From Phytoamicus setariae (GTDB lineage Bacteria > Pseudomonadota > Alphaproteobacteria > Rhizobiales > Rhizobiaceae): DNA of 64,000 nucleotides. Position numbers and translations under genes: made by a program. Within the stretch, counting starts at the first letter, position 1; the number at the start of each line of letters is the position of its first letter. Below the pieces are notes generated by a model that ran no database searches, was not told the DNA's origin, and saw only the letters and a program-made list of their open reading frames with translations. The stretch is from contig NZ_JAEQNC010000007.1 of NCBI RefSeq assembly GCF_016722925.1, positions 186,001 through 250,000 of the forward strand. Reading direction: 5' to 3'. Positions 36,737 through 45,695 of the stretch are shown here, in pieces.

Positions 36737-37927
36737 TCAAGCCTCCGCCCGGGCGGTCGCATCCATGCCAAGCGTGGCGCTTTCCACGACATCACACAGG
36801 ACCTCGGCGTTGCGTCTCGCTTGCGCCTCGTCGATCGTCGGATCGACGAGTAGCGCAACACTGGTCTCTCCCAACCGACGGGCAACACGGAGACGCTCTG
36901 CGGGTGCAAGCCCAAGATCGGTGAAGCATTTCTCGAGATACATTTCCGAGCAACTGCCGGAAAAGCAGGGCACGCCAGCTGCGTTGATTTCCGCAACGAT
37001 CCGGTCGCGATCATAACCCGGCTTCAGTCGCTCCGGCCGCACGAAAGTGTAAAAACGGTAATAGGCATGGCGAAACCGGGTCTCCGGCTTCGGCGTACGA
37101 AGGGCTCCGAGGCTTTCGGCGGCGGCCTGGAGTATGGCGGCGTTGCGACCGCGTATTTGCCGCCACTCATCGAGCATACCCAGTTGCCGTAAACCGAGTA
37201 CGGCCTGGATGGATGTCATGCGCCAATTGGTGCCGATGGATTCGTGGAGCCATCGAAATCCCTGAGGATGAGCCGTGTTGAATACCGTATCGTAGGACTT
37301 TCCGTGGTCCTTGCGGCTCCAGGCTTTTGACCAGAGCTCGTCGTCGTTCATCGAAATCAGGCCGCCCTCGCCGCCCGTGGTGATGATCTTGTCCTGGCAG
37401 AACGAAAAGGCGGCGATATCGCCGAAGCTGCCCACGGGCTGGCCGTCGATTTCCGCCCCATGCGCCTGTGCGCAATCCTCGATTACCCACAAACCCCTTT
37501 GCCGCGCCAGCGCCATGATGGCGGGCATATCGCAGGGCCAGCCAGCCAGATGCACGACGATGATGCCCCGTGTTTTCGCCGTTATCTTTGCCGCGATTGT
37601 GTCTGCCGTGATATTCTGACTGTCGGCATCGACTTCCGCAAACACCGGCACGCCACCGCTGAACGGCACGCAGGCACCGGATGCGACGAAGCTTCGCGGC
37701 GTGACGATGACCTCATCGCCCTGCCTCAGACCCAGCGCATAAAGCGCGAGATCGAGCGCCACGGTGCCATTTGCCAGCGCGATGGCATGCTTGTTTCCGA
37801 GATATGTCGCATAGGCTTCCTCGAACGCCCGGACATGCGGTCCTGTCCAGGAGTTCACCTCACCCGAGCGCAGCACCGCAACCACGTCCTGGATCTGCTG
37901 CTCATCATAGTCAGGCCATCTTGCCAC
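36737..37927 (-). CDS. DegT/DnrJ/EryC1-family sugar aminotransferase
   Basis: This 396-residue PLP aminotransferase of the sugar-nucleotide type has the PLP lysine Lys180 in FSFCQDKIITTGGEGG. It has WTGPHVRAFEEAYATYLG at the N terminus and VIEDCAQAHGAEIDG before the lysine. It converts a keto sugar nucleotide to an amino sugar using glutamate. The membrane UDP-sugar 4,6-dehydratase at 49882-52059 could supply the keto sugar, and the formyltransferase and ATP-grasp genes in the same operon could acylate the new amine. It ends two bases before the PHP gene. Confidence 0.87.
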   Translation of the reverse strand: MARWPDYDEQQIQDVVAVLRSGEVNSWTGPHVRAFEEAYATYLGNKHAIALANGTVALDLALYALGLRQGDEVIVTPRSFVASGACVPFSGGVPVFAEVDADSQNITADTIAAKITAKTRGIIVVHLAGWPCDMPAIMALARQRGLWVIEDCAQAHGAEIDGQPVGSFGDIAAFSFCQDKIITTGGEGGLISMNDDELWSKAWSRKDHGKSYDTVFNTAHPQGFRWLHESIGTNWRMTSIQAVLGLRQLGMLDEWRQIRGRNAAILQAAAESLGALRTPKPETRFRHAYYRFYTFVRPERLKPGYDRDRIVAEINAAGVPCFSGSCSEMYLEKCFTDLGLAPAERLRVARRLGETSVALLVDPTIDEAQARRNAEVLCDVVESATLGMDATARAEA

Positions 37928-37993
37928 GATCGGACTCCTTGATTGGCGTGGGCGCTATCCGCGTCCCGCTTCCGGATTTATTCTTTCCTTCCC

Positions 37994-38680
37994 TCAACAG
38001 ACATGCCGCACGAGAACAAACGCCTCGGCTGCCTGCTTGAGAACCGTTGCTCCCCGCAATGTCGCGAGAGCCCGCAATGTCGCGACCGACCGCTCGTGCG
38101 GAGGCTCGCGGAGTTGAGAGGCAAAGCACTGCATGGCCTTCATCTTCAGTTCCAGCTGCGCCGAAATGTCGATGAAGACGTTTGGCGTGAATGCCGGCGT
38201 CAGGTAAGGCGCGTTCCAGTTCGTTTCCGACAACGTCTCATAGGCGAGTATCAGCTCGGGATAACGGTGGTGATGGGGTCGCGCCGCCACCAGCGTTGAG
38301 GTGAAAATCAGTTGATGGTCGATATGCATGTCGCCGACAAAGGGAACCAGAATGGTTTTTGGCTTCAGGCGGAAGACTATTTCCTGCAGGGCAGCGTTGA
38401 GGGCAGAATGCGCCGTTTCGGCAAGCGCTGCAGCCGGCAGGCCCAGCCAGAACGTATCCTTGACCCCAAGCAGCCCATGCGCCTCACGTGCTTCTGCCTG
38501 GACGCGCGCGACCATCTCGGCCGGGAATGCCGGCGGCTTTCCCTCTGTCACCACGGCCACATAGACCTCATTGCCGGAGGCAGCCAACCGCGCGATCGTC
38601 CCGCCGGCGCCCAGCACTTCGTCATCGGGATGCGGTGCAATCACCAGCGTTCGGCCGAACATCTCAGGCACCAAGCTCAT
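37994..38680 (-). CDS. PIG-L (LmbE-like) N-acetyl-sugar deacetylase
   Basis: This 228-residue zinc hydrolase has the PIG-L motif APHPDDEVLGAGGTIARL near residue 16 and the second metal site VPFVGDMHIDHQLIF. It removes an N-acetyl group from an amino sugar, leaving a free amine. The ATG at 38680 overlaps the stop of the formyltransferase gene by one base and has GGGGAGA ahead. With the formyltransferase it suggests exchange of N-acetyl for N-formyl. The C-terminal part contains an in-frame tandem repeat of six residues (ATLRAL, ATLRG). Confidence 0.83.
   Translation of the reverse strand: MSLVPEMFGRTLVIAPHPDDEVLGAGGTIARLAASGNEVYVAVVTEGKPPAFPAEMVARVQAEAREAHGLLGVKDTFWLGLPAAALAETAHSALNAALQEIVFRLKPKTILVPFVGDMHIDHQLIFTSTLVAARPHHHRYPELILAYETLSETNWNAPYLTPAFTPNVFIDISAQLELKMKAMQCFASQLREPPHERSVATLRALATLRGATVLKQAAEAFVLVRHVC
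38053..38085. repeat. In-frame 15-bp direct repeat in the PIG-L gene
   Basis: CCCGCAATGTCGCGA occurs at 38053-38067 and 38071-38085, a period of 18 bases. It duplicates six residues near the C terminus of the PIG-L protein. It looks like a recent slippage event. Confidence 0.7.
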
Positions 38681-39588
38681 CAATCTCTCCCCAATACGAC
38701 ATGTCGACCGGGCTTGCCGCCGCCCTGCGATCTCCAGCCGGTGACTTCTATGCAGGCGCTGTCGCCGCAGCGAACGACGAACCCGCTCGCCGTGCTGGTT
38801 TGCACCTGCCCGGTCAGCCCGATATACCGATCACTCATCGCAAACAGCCGTGCTTCGCAGACCACGATGCGTTCTCCCTTGAGCGTCGTGAAGGCGCCGG
38901 GGTAAGGATCTCCGGCGGCGCGGATCAGCGTCAGCACATCGGCCGCCGGCGCGTGCCAATCGATGAGACCGTCCTCGGGACCCCGGCGCGCGCAATAGCT
39001 GATGCCATCCTCGCCCTGCGCATGCCGCTGGGGCGAACCGTTGGCGAACTGCTCCACCACCTCGGGAAGCATCCGCTTGATCGCCTCCAGCTGCTTGTCA
39101 TAGAGACTACGCGCAGTTTCCTCCCTGCCCAGCCGGAAGCGCGACTGCAGGAGGATATCGCCTGTATCGATGCCGTCATCGAGCCAGAAAAATGTGGATC
39201 CCGTGATCTCCTGCCGTGTCAGAATGGTCCAGGGTATCACGGCACGCCCGCGAAGAGAGGGTAAGGCGGACGGGTGAAAACCGATGCAGCCTAGCCGGGC
39301 ACTCGCGCGAAATTCCGCCTTGCAGAGCTGCGACCAGCCGATGACCAGGATCAGGTCCGGCGCGTGCGCCTTCAGTGTCTCCACGGTCTCCCGCGCATTA
39401 ACATCATGGCAATGGTGCAGAGCGATACCAGCGTTTGTCGTTATCGGAGCCAGGTCCATCGCATCCGAATGGCGGGCAAACGCATCCTCGGGCAATGTCA
39501 GCACGAGGCTCGGCGGAGTGCCCGATGCGATCAATGTCTGCAATGCCACTTGTGTCGATTCAACAGCGCCAACGAGAACAATGCGCAT
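38680..39588 (-). CDS. Formyltransferase-family protein (methionyl-tRNA formyltransferase-like), probably amino-sugar N-formyltransferase
   Basis: This 302-residue protein has the formyltransferase N-terminal domain and a C-terminal OB-like domain. The active region reads GCIGFHPSALPSLRGR, with His105, and LDDGIDTGDIL, with Asp141. The Asn that usually completes the triad two residues before His is Gly103. It would use 10-formyltetrahydrofolate to formylate a sugar amine. It sits between the sugar transferase and the PIG-L gene and is coupled to both, with GGAAGG before its ATG. A true initiator-tRNA enzyme is unlikely inside a polysaccharide operon. Confidence 0.8.
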   Translation of the reverse strand: MRIVLVGAVESTQVALQTLIASGTPPSLVLTLPEDAFARHSDAMDLAPITTNAGIALHHCHDVNARETVETLKAHAPDLILVIGWSQLCKAEFRASARLGCIGFHPSALPSLRGRAVIPWTILTRQEITGSTFFWLDDGIDTGDILLQSRFRLGREETARSLYDKQLEAIKRMLPEVVEQFANGSPQRHAQGEDGISYCARRGPEDGLIDWHAPAADVLTLIRAAGDPYPGAFTTLKGERIVVCEARLFAMSDRYIGLTGQVQTSTASGFVVRCGDSACIEVTGWRSQGGGKPGRHVVLGRD

Positions 39589-39590
39589 TG

Positions 39591-40271
39591 TCAGCCTTCC
39601 GCGCCTGAGGGCTGACGTAGGCCGCTACGCTGTCGTAGATGCAGCAAAGCATTTTCGATATTGGCCGTATTGAGCCGTTCCCCCAAAATGATCGTCCGGA
39701 TGGTCAGCAATACGATCCACATGTCCATCGCCAGGCTGTGGTTATCGACATACCAGATATCGAGGGCCATCTTCTGCTCGTCCGTCAGCCTGGTATTGCC
39801 GTTCACCTGCGCCCAGCCGGTCATTCCAGGCGGAACCGAGCAGCGGATGCGCCCACTCTCGCCAAACGCCCTGAGAGTTGCGAGTGGCAGCGGGCGCGGG
39901 CCGACGAAGGACATCTCGCCGCGCAGGATGGCAAAAAGCTGCGGTAACTCATCGACGCGAATGCGCCTGAGGAATTTCGTCAGCCGGGTCTGCCTGAGAT
40001 CGTCGGGCAACAATTGCCCTGCGGCATCCCGGGCATCCGTCATCGTGCGGAATTTACCGATATGGAAGGTCCGCATGAATTGCCCTGCCCGCTCCTGCCG
40101 GAATATCAGCGGCCGTCCAACAGCGACATGAACGGCTGTAGCGGTAGCGGCAATCAACGGTAGGGTGACGATGGACAGGCTGCCGGCAACCAGAAGATCG
40201 AAGAGTCTCTTGACACGCATCGATCCGGCTCGATGCGTCGCGAACGTGGCAAGCTGGGATTCCATGCGCAT
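39591..40271 (-). CDS. Initiating sugar-1-phosphate transferase (WcaJ/ExoY family)
   Basis: This roughly 226-residue bacterial sugar transferase has an N-terminal hydrophobic segment (KRLFDLLVAGSLSIVTLPLI). It then has FRQERAGQFMRTFHIGKFRT, RIRVDELPQLFAILRGEMSF, VGPRPL and PPGMTGWAQVNGNT, all hallmarks of the family. It loads the first sugar phosphate on undecaprenyl phosphate at the inner membrane. The start is uncertain between 40292, 40271 and a later Met; none has a well-placed ribosome site. It follows the export gene and precedes the formyltransferase. Confidence 0.87.
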   Translation of the reverse strand: MRMESQLATFATHRAGSMRVKRLFDLLVAGSLSIVTLPLIAATATAVHVAVGRPLIFRQERAGQFMRTFHIGKFRTMTDARDAAGQLLPDDLRQTRLTKFLRRIRVDELPQLFAILRGEMSFVGPRPLPLATLRAFGESGRIRCSVPPGMTGWAQVNGNTRLTDEQKMALDIWYVDNHSLAMDMWIVLLTIRTIILGERLNTANIENALLHLRQRSGLRQPSGAEG

Positions 40272-40328
40272 CGTACTCAACCCGACCTCCATATGACAGT
40301 CGCGCTATCGACGTTTGACGGCGGTGTC

Positions 40329-41579
40329 TTACATACCATTTATAGCGACGATGACGACATCGCCGGGCAGAACCTCGCTTACCGCCTGGGCAGTGATCCC
40401 TTGCCGCTTGCCGTCGACCTCTCTTCGGATCTGATAGGAGAAGGAGATCTTGTTCTTTTGGGTTTGCTCGACCACCGCCGACGCCATCAGGAAAAATTGT
40501 TCCTCAGAGGAATGCCTGATCGCGATCAGCTTCTTGATGGCGACGTCGCGCTCCTGAATCTTCAGCAGGATATCCTTCTCGCGATCGGCCTGAAGCTTGG
40601 CGAGCTCGAGCCGCAAGCCGCCGAGTTCCCGCTTGGAACGCGACATTTCGGCATAGATCTGCAGCAATTGGCCTTTCTCGTTCGATGCCGAGGTCTTGGC
40701 GCGCAGCCATTCGGCGATGGTGTTCAGCTCGCGTTTACGCATCTGATCCACCCGTTGGAAATCACGCACGTTGCTGTCCACGACTTCTTTCTGCTCGACC
40801 TCGAGTTCCGCGAGAATTTTCAGCCCATTCTCAGCCTCGGCGATGCCCTGCGACAAGATCTCGACCTGCGTCCGGCTGGTCGAAAGGTCAGTATCGAGAA
40901 TTCGCTGTTCAATCTCGAGCACGGACTTGACTGACGTGTTCTGCACGAACGGCTTGGCGATCTCGGGCACATCCTTGAGGTCGACTTTTGTTCGGCCCTC
41001 GAGTTGGGCGATCAGTCGCGCCGCATAGATCGCCTCATGCACGATATCCGCATCCGCCCCGTCGATATCGCCACGCAGGCGGGCGCGTGCAACGATCCTG
41101 TCGGACGGATTGGTCTGGTCAGTCTGGGTGCCACCGGCCAGCCCGATCGCTTGCTCGACGGTCAATCCCGGATAGTAGGGAAACGAGCCGGGGGTTTTCA
41201 CTTCGCCAAGCACGAAGATCGGCCGGAACGTCGTGATGTTCAACGCGATTTTCGGATCGTTGAGGATTTGCCGGCTTTTGTATTGTTCCCGCAGCGCCGC
41301 AAGCGCCTGGGTCACGGTAAGCCCGGCAATCCGCACATCGCCGACAAGCGGAAACTGCACGTCACCATCCGAGGTGACGGTCAGCGTCACCGGCAGTTCT
41401 GCGTCGTCGAGAAAATCGAACGTGACGATATCGCCCGGCGAAAGCCGGTAGTCGTCTGCGCCCGCACGCGCAAGCTGTGCGCTGGACATAACACCAAAGA
41501 AGATCGCGAAGAAAAAAAGCCCGACCATGATGGCTGGAGCGAGCCTGCTACCGGTGAATTCTGGATACGTCATACCCAT
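40329..41579 (-). CDS. Polysaccharide export/biosynthesis protein, ExoF/Wza-related
   Basis: This roughly 416-residue protein has an N-terminal membrane or signal segment (APAIMVGLFFFAIFFGVMSS). A polysaccharide-export domain follows (YRLSPGDIVTFDFLDDAELP, then VTSDGDVQFPLVGDVRIAGL), then an SLBB-like part (FVLGEVKTPGSFPYYPGLTV). A long helical region (about 240-360) probably forms a coiled coil. This is the layout of ExoF-type periplasmic proteins in rhizobia. It is the first gene of the minus-strand operon 34101-41579. The start at 41579 is a choice among three nearby ATGs. Confidence 0.87.
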   Translation of the reverse strand: MGMTYPEFTGSRLAPAIMVGLFFFAIFFGVMSSAQLARAGADDYRLSPGDIVTFDFLDDAELPVTLTVTSDGDVQFPLVGDVRIAGLTVTQALAALREQYKSRQILNDPKIALNITTFRPIFVLGEVKTPGSFPYYPGLTVEQAIGLAGGTQTDQTNPSDRIVARARLRGDIDGADADIVHEAIYAARLIAQLEGRTKVDLKDVPEIAKPFVQNTSVKSVLEIEQRILDTDLSTSRTQVEILSQGIAEAENGLKILAELEVEQKEVVDSNVRDFQRVDQMRKRELNTIAEWLRAKTSASNEKGQLLQIYAEMSRSKRELGGLRLELAKLQADREKDILLKIQERDVAIKKLIAIRHSSEEQFFLMASAVVEQTQKNKISFSYQIRREVDGKRQGITAQAVSEVLPGDVVIVAINGM

Positions 41580-41929
41580 TCCCGTCACTGAATAGTTCAG
41601 TTTGCTCAACATTCGCAGTGCTAGCGAATTTCATTATTGTTCGCGCGGGACTAATTTGACAATAGCAAGTCTCCAAATTTTTATATGCAATATTTACACT
41701 GGTTTACTGAACTCCTCGATTGCCAAGGCGATTGCGAAAGATAAGATGGCGCCGGCCCCTTCCCTCCGTCGCAGGACGGAAGACGAAAGCCCGAACTTAT
41801 GTAATCAATGCACCGGCGCATACCCCATCTATCGGAACCGATTGCTGACGGGATTGCGCACAACTTGAGTGTTTCAGCGCCTGCAAGTCTCATCGGACGC
41901 ATGGCGCTCCCAAAGAAGCAGACGCCTGA
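41580..41929. other. Divergent promoter region between the export gene and the flippase
   Basis: There is no recognisable gene. The sequence is AT-rich next to the export gene (41620-41720). It should carry the promoter of the large minus-strand operon and that of the flippase. Confidence 0.45.
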
Positions 41930-43351
41930 TTGAAAACGTCGGGCGCAATACACCTTTGTACGAGGCCAATATCTCTTCCTGCGTCGAAAGGATATTTTTT
42001 GCCAACGTTCAGCAAGATCAGGACAAAAATCCGAAAACGCTACGGCTCGCTTCGGGACCAGGAAGACTTTACGCAAAGACTGAAGAGCATCGCTCATATG
42101 CTGACGGGCAATTTCTCGGCGTCGCTCATCGGCCTGGCGGGGTTTGCACTGACGGCTCGCGCCCTGGGGCCGGCGGACTACGGCATTCTGGCGCTTTGCT
42201 TCGCCTTCACCCGTGCAGTCGAGCGGCTGGTCAGCTTCCAGTCCTGGCAACCCCTGATCAAGTTCGGTGCGGATGCACTTGAGACCGGCAAGTTGGACGA
42301 TCTGCGTCAGTTGCTGAAGTTCGGCCTGCTGCTGGACATATCCGCAGCGCTCCTTGCCTGGGTCGTGGCGGTGCTGCTGATCTATTTTGCTTCGCCCTTG
42401 TTCGGCATAACCGATGCGACGCGCACATTTGCGCTGATCTATTGCACCGTATTGCCCTTCCAGATCTCGGGAATGCCGACTGCAGCGCTCCGGCTCTATG
42501 GCCGGTTTTCCGTCCTGGCATACGGCCAGGTGTTCGGAAGCATCCTCCGGGTCCTTTTATGCCTCCTGGGCGTTTTCCTCTCCTGGGGCTTGCTGGAATT
42601 CACCCTGATCTGGATGGGCATGCAGATCGCAACCTCTGTGAGCATGACGCTCTACGCATTTGCCGAACTGCGCAGACAAGGTCTGCACGGGACATTCATG
42701 GCACCCTTGCGGGGCGTCACCGAGCGATTTCCCGGGCTCTGGCGGTTTGCGCTCTCCGCCAACGTTTCCCTGACGATCCGGTCCAGCGCCAGCGAGTTCG
42801 ATACCTTGCTCGTCGGCTACCTCGCCGACCCCACGTCCGCCGGGCTCTATCACATCGCCAAGCGCATTGGTCGCATCGCCCAGCAGGCTGGCGTACAGGT
42901 GCAGGCGGTGGTCTATCCCGAGTTGGCCAAACTCTGGGCGACGCGGGCTGTCGGCGCCTTCAATCAAATTGTCAGGCAAACGCAGTGGATTCTACTGGGT
43001 GCGGGCATCGCTCTGGTTGGGGGGATCTATGTCACCATCGAGCCGCTGCTTGTCTGGACTGCCGGCGCCGATTTCCGTGGGGCTGCACCACTCGTCACTG
43101 TCCAGGCCGTTGCTGTCATGATGACGCTTTGCGGTTCGGTGATGCGATCGGCGCTGCTTGCGATGGGGTTGGAAAACTCGGTGTTGCGTAGCGTGCTGAT
43201 TTCAACCGCAGCCTTTCATGCCATCGCCATCGGCCTGATACCGACCATCGGCGCGATGGGGGCAAACATTGCGCATATCGTGATGGCGACGATCTGGATG
43301 GCAACGATGACGCTCAGCTATCGCAAGAATATCTGGAGCCAGGGCGCGTAA
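41930..43351 (+). CDS. Polysaccharide flippase (Wzx/MATE-like)
   Basis: This up to 473-residue integral membrane protein has about 12 hydrophobic segments. The polysaccharide-synthase signature is LTGNFSASLIGLAGFALTAR, then ALGPADYGILALCFAFTR. It moves the lipid-linked repeat unit to the periplasmic face. The start is unsure: the frame opens with TTG at 41930 without a clear ribosome site, and the conserved part begins near Met at 42098. It is convergent with the co-polymerase gene, with a strong hairpin between. Confidence 0.83.
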   Translation: MKTSGAIHLCTRPISLPASKGYFLPTFSKIRTKIRKRYGSLRDQEDFTQRLKSIAHMLTGNFSASLIGLAGFALTARALGPADYGILALCFAFTRAVERLVSFQSWQPLIKFGADALETGKLDDLRQLLKFGLLLDISAALLAWVVAVLLIYFASPLFGITDATRTFALIYCTVLPFQISGMPTAALRLYGRFSVLAYGQVFGSILRVLLCLLGVFLSWGLLEFTLIWMGMQIATSVSMTLYAFAELRRQGLHGTFMAPLRGVTERFPGLWRFALSANVSLTIRSSASEFDTLLVGYLADPTSAGLYHIAKRIGRIAQQAGVQVQAVVYPELAKLWATRAVGAFNQIVRQTQWILLGAGIALVGGIYVTIEPLLVWTAGADFRGAAPLVTVQAVAVMMTLCGSVMRSALLAMGLENSVLRSVLISTAAFHAIAIGLIPTIGAMGANIAHIVMATIWMATMTLSYRKNIWSQGA

Positions 43352-43352
43352 G

Positions 43353-43374
43353 GCGCGGGCAGCCCTGCCCGCGC
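43353..43374. terminator. Bidirectional GC-rich hairpin between flippase and co-polymerase genes
   Basis: GCGCGGGC and GCCCGCGC form a perfect eight-bp stem with a six-base loop two bases after the flippase stop. It lies between convergent genes. There is no clear T-run. Confidence 0.6.
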
Positions 43375-43397
43375 AGCCGTTGGGCGGCCAACACCTG

Positions 43398-45695
43398 CTA
43401 TACCTTGCTCTTGCCCCGCCGAAATGTCTCCAGACGCCGTTCGATGGGAGCCTTGATCCCGGCAAATATTTCCTTGCTGTTTATCGGCCCAAAGCGGGCA
43501 CGGCGCGCTTTGGGCTTGCCGTAGAAGTTCAGGATGCTGCCGATCAGCAGCGCGTGATTGAGGTTCAGCCGTTGCGCCAGCTCCGTCAGCGCCTGGCCAT
43601 GGGTCTTGCCTGCAGCGACGATGATGAAGATGGAGTCCACCTGCGCGGAGAGCCAGATTGCATCGTCGGCCGTCTCGATCGAAGGCGTATCAACGACCAC
43701 CAGATCGTAGCGATCCCGCAACACCGCAAAGAGGCGCTCATAATCCTGCATGGCAGCTCGTGAGGCAATGACATCCAGGAATGGGTGGAGGGAAGACGTC
43801 GCCACGACATCCCGGAGTTCGCCTTTTCCGTCCAGGTATCGCCCCAAGACACCATCGGGCAGCGTCCGGACGCCGCAAAGATCGGCGGCACCTCCGGGCT
43901 GTGGATTGAGATCGATGACGGCGGCACGCAATCCGTTGAGCTTGGCCACCGTCGCCATCGAAAGCGAGAGCGTCGTCTTGCCGTCGCCTTGCGAGGAGGA
44001 CACGAACATCACGATTTTTCCGCCGGCCGAACTGTCGATCGTTCGCCATGCCAGGCAGAGACTTCGCATCGCATTGGCGAAGGAGGAACCGGGATCGCGC
44101 AACAATTGCCTGTAGGGATCGGACACCGGGACGCTGCCCTTTCGATAATCGGGCAGGTGAACCAGATTGGGTCTATTAAGCAATTCTGACGCAGCCTCGG
44201 GCCTGTGGATGCGGTCGTCGATAGCGTCCAGCACGATCATCAGGATTACCGCAAGGATCGCGGAACCGAGTATCCCCGCGGCAATCAGAAACGTCGGTTG
44301 GGGGAAGGATGGCTGAACCGGCACTTCGGCAAAGGACGAGACCATTGCCGTCGCCTTGACCTCTTCCTGGTCCGGATCCAGCGTGCTCAACCGGAGGAGA
44401 ACGGCGTCATAGCGCTTTTGCTCACTCAACAGGTCACGCTCGAGCTCCCTGCGCTTGATTTCAGCGAGGTTGCGTGACTTGATCCTGTCCTGCAGCAGGG
44501 AAACTTCATGCTCGAAGTTCTTGACCCGGACCGTCGCGATCTCGGCAGAATTTTCCAGCTCCTTCAGGATGCGCCCAGCTTCGTCGGCAATCATCGCCTT
44601 GTTCGAGGCGAGTTCGGCATCGGCATCCACGACCAGCGGATGGTTGATGCCGAACTTTGATGTCAGTTGTCCCCTGAGGCGTTGAAGCCGCGCTTCCTCG
44701 GTCCTCAGGCTGGTCAATAGCTCCGACGTGAAAACCTTGCCCGCGCCATCCTGCCCCAGGGCCTTCAAACGTTGCTGTGCTTCGTTCACCTTGGCCCAGG
44801 CGCCCGCTTCATCAACCCGCGCCAGTACGAACTGCTCGTTGAGCTGCTCCATCCGGGCACGCAGAAGATCGTCCTTGGGGTCGAAAGTCAGATCGCTGGT
44901 CGCCGTGAACGAAGCGATCTCACGCTCTCGACGGGTAATAGAGATCGCCAGATCTTCCGCCTGTTTACGCAAGTACTTGACGGTGTCTTTGGTCGCGGCC
45001 TCCTTCAGGCCGGATGTCCAGGAAACATAATATTGGGCAACCGCATTGGCGATCGCAGCCGCCTGAACCGGATTGGCCTGATCGACTCTGATCGACATCG
45101 CCAGGCTGTCGCCCTTGCGATCGACGCTGAACGTGCTGAGCAGGGTTGATATCGCCTTGTCGCGCTGCGCGGATTCGGAAATGATGCGTGTCGTTGTTGG
45201 CGCCTCGGATCCCGCGGCGCTCTTGCCCCTGAATACTCTCCATACAGCCTGGATCGATGAGCGCAACCAGTTGCCATTTTCCATGTCGGCAGCCGGCAGG
45301 TAACTGTTGTAGTAGGGATCATCGACGAGCTTCATGGCATCCACGACAATGCCGACGAACACGCGCGAGCGGATGACATCCAACTCTGTCTCCATGGCGG
45401 ATTTGTCACGTTCCTGTTTTTGAGCTTCAACGACAGCCTCGTATGGTCTGGTGTCATTGCGATCGAAGACGATGGCCGAAGTCGCAGTATAGACCTCGGG
45501 CGTCAGCATGGTGATGATGATGGAAAGAAGAGTCCCCGCAGCAACGAAGGCCGCGAGAAAGCGTTTGTAACGCCACACCAATTGGAACAATTCCGATAGG
45601 CCGTAGGTTTTCAATGATCGTCCAGCATGCGGTGTCCCCGCGGAATGCTGGCTACGCATGGTGAAGGCATCAACTGCACGCTCGGTCGTAAGCAT
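43398..45695 (-). CDS. Wzc/ExoP-like chain-length co-polymerase with degenerate BY-kinase domain
   Basis: This 765-residue protein has two membrane helices (about 44-64 and 480-505) flanking a periplasmic Wzz part with a long coiled coil, then a cytoplasmic P-loop domain. Walker A is SSSQGDGKTTLSL (about 566-578). Walker A' reads VIDLNPQP where active kinases have an Asp-rich motif, and Walker B is LVVVDTPS (Asp669). Only one Tyr occurs in the last 96 residues, so the tyrosine cluster used for autophosphorylation is absent. It probably controls polymer length but may not be a working kinase. The ATG at 45695 has GGAGG ahead. Confidence 0.85.
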   Translation of the reverse strand: MLTTERAVDAFTMRSQHSAGTPHAGRSLKTYGLSELFQLVWRYKRFLAAFVAAGTLLSIIITMLTPEVYTATSAIVFDRNDTRPYEAVVEAQKQERDKSAMETELDVIRSRVFVGIVVDAMKLVDDPYYNSYLPAADMENGNWLRSSIQAVWRVFRGKSAAGSEAPTTTRIISESAQRDKAISTLLSTFSVDRKGDSLAMSIRVDQANPVQAAAIANAVAQYYVSWTSGLKEAATKDTVKYLRKQAEDLAISITRREREIASFTATSDLTFDPKDDLLRARMEQLNEQFVLARVDEAGAWAKVNEAQQRLKALGQDGAGKVFTSELLTSLRTEEARLQRLRGQLTSKFGINHPLVVDADAELASNKAMIADEAGRILKELENSAEIATVRVKNFEHEVSLLQDRIKSRNLAEIKRRELERDLLSEQKRYDAVLLRLSTLDPDQEEVKATAMVSSFAEVPVQPSFPQPTFLIAAGILGSAILAVILMIVLDAIDDRIHRPEAASELLNRPNLVHLPDYRKGSVPVSDPYRQLLRDPGSSFANAMRSLCLAWRTIDSSAGGKIVMFVSSSQGDGKTTLSLSMATVAKLNGLRAAVIDLNPQPGGAADLCGVRTLPDGVLGRYLDGKGELRDVVATSSLHPFLDVIASRAAMQDYERLFAVLRDRYDLVVVDTPSIETADDAIWLSAQVDSIFIIVAAGKTHGQALTELAQRLNLNHALLIGSILNFYGKPKARRARFGPINSKEIFAGIKAPIERRLETFRRGKSKV

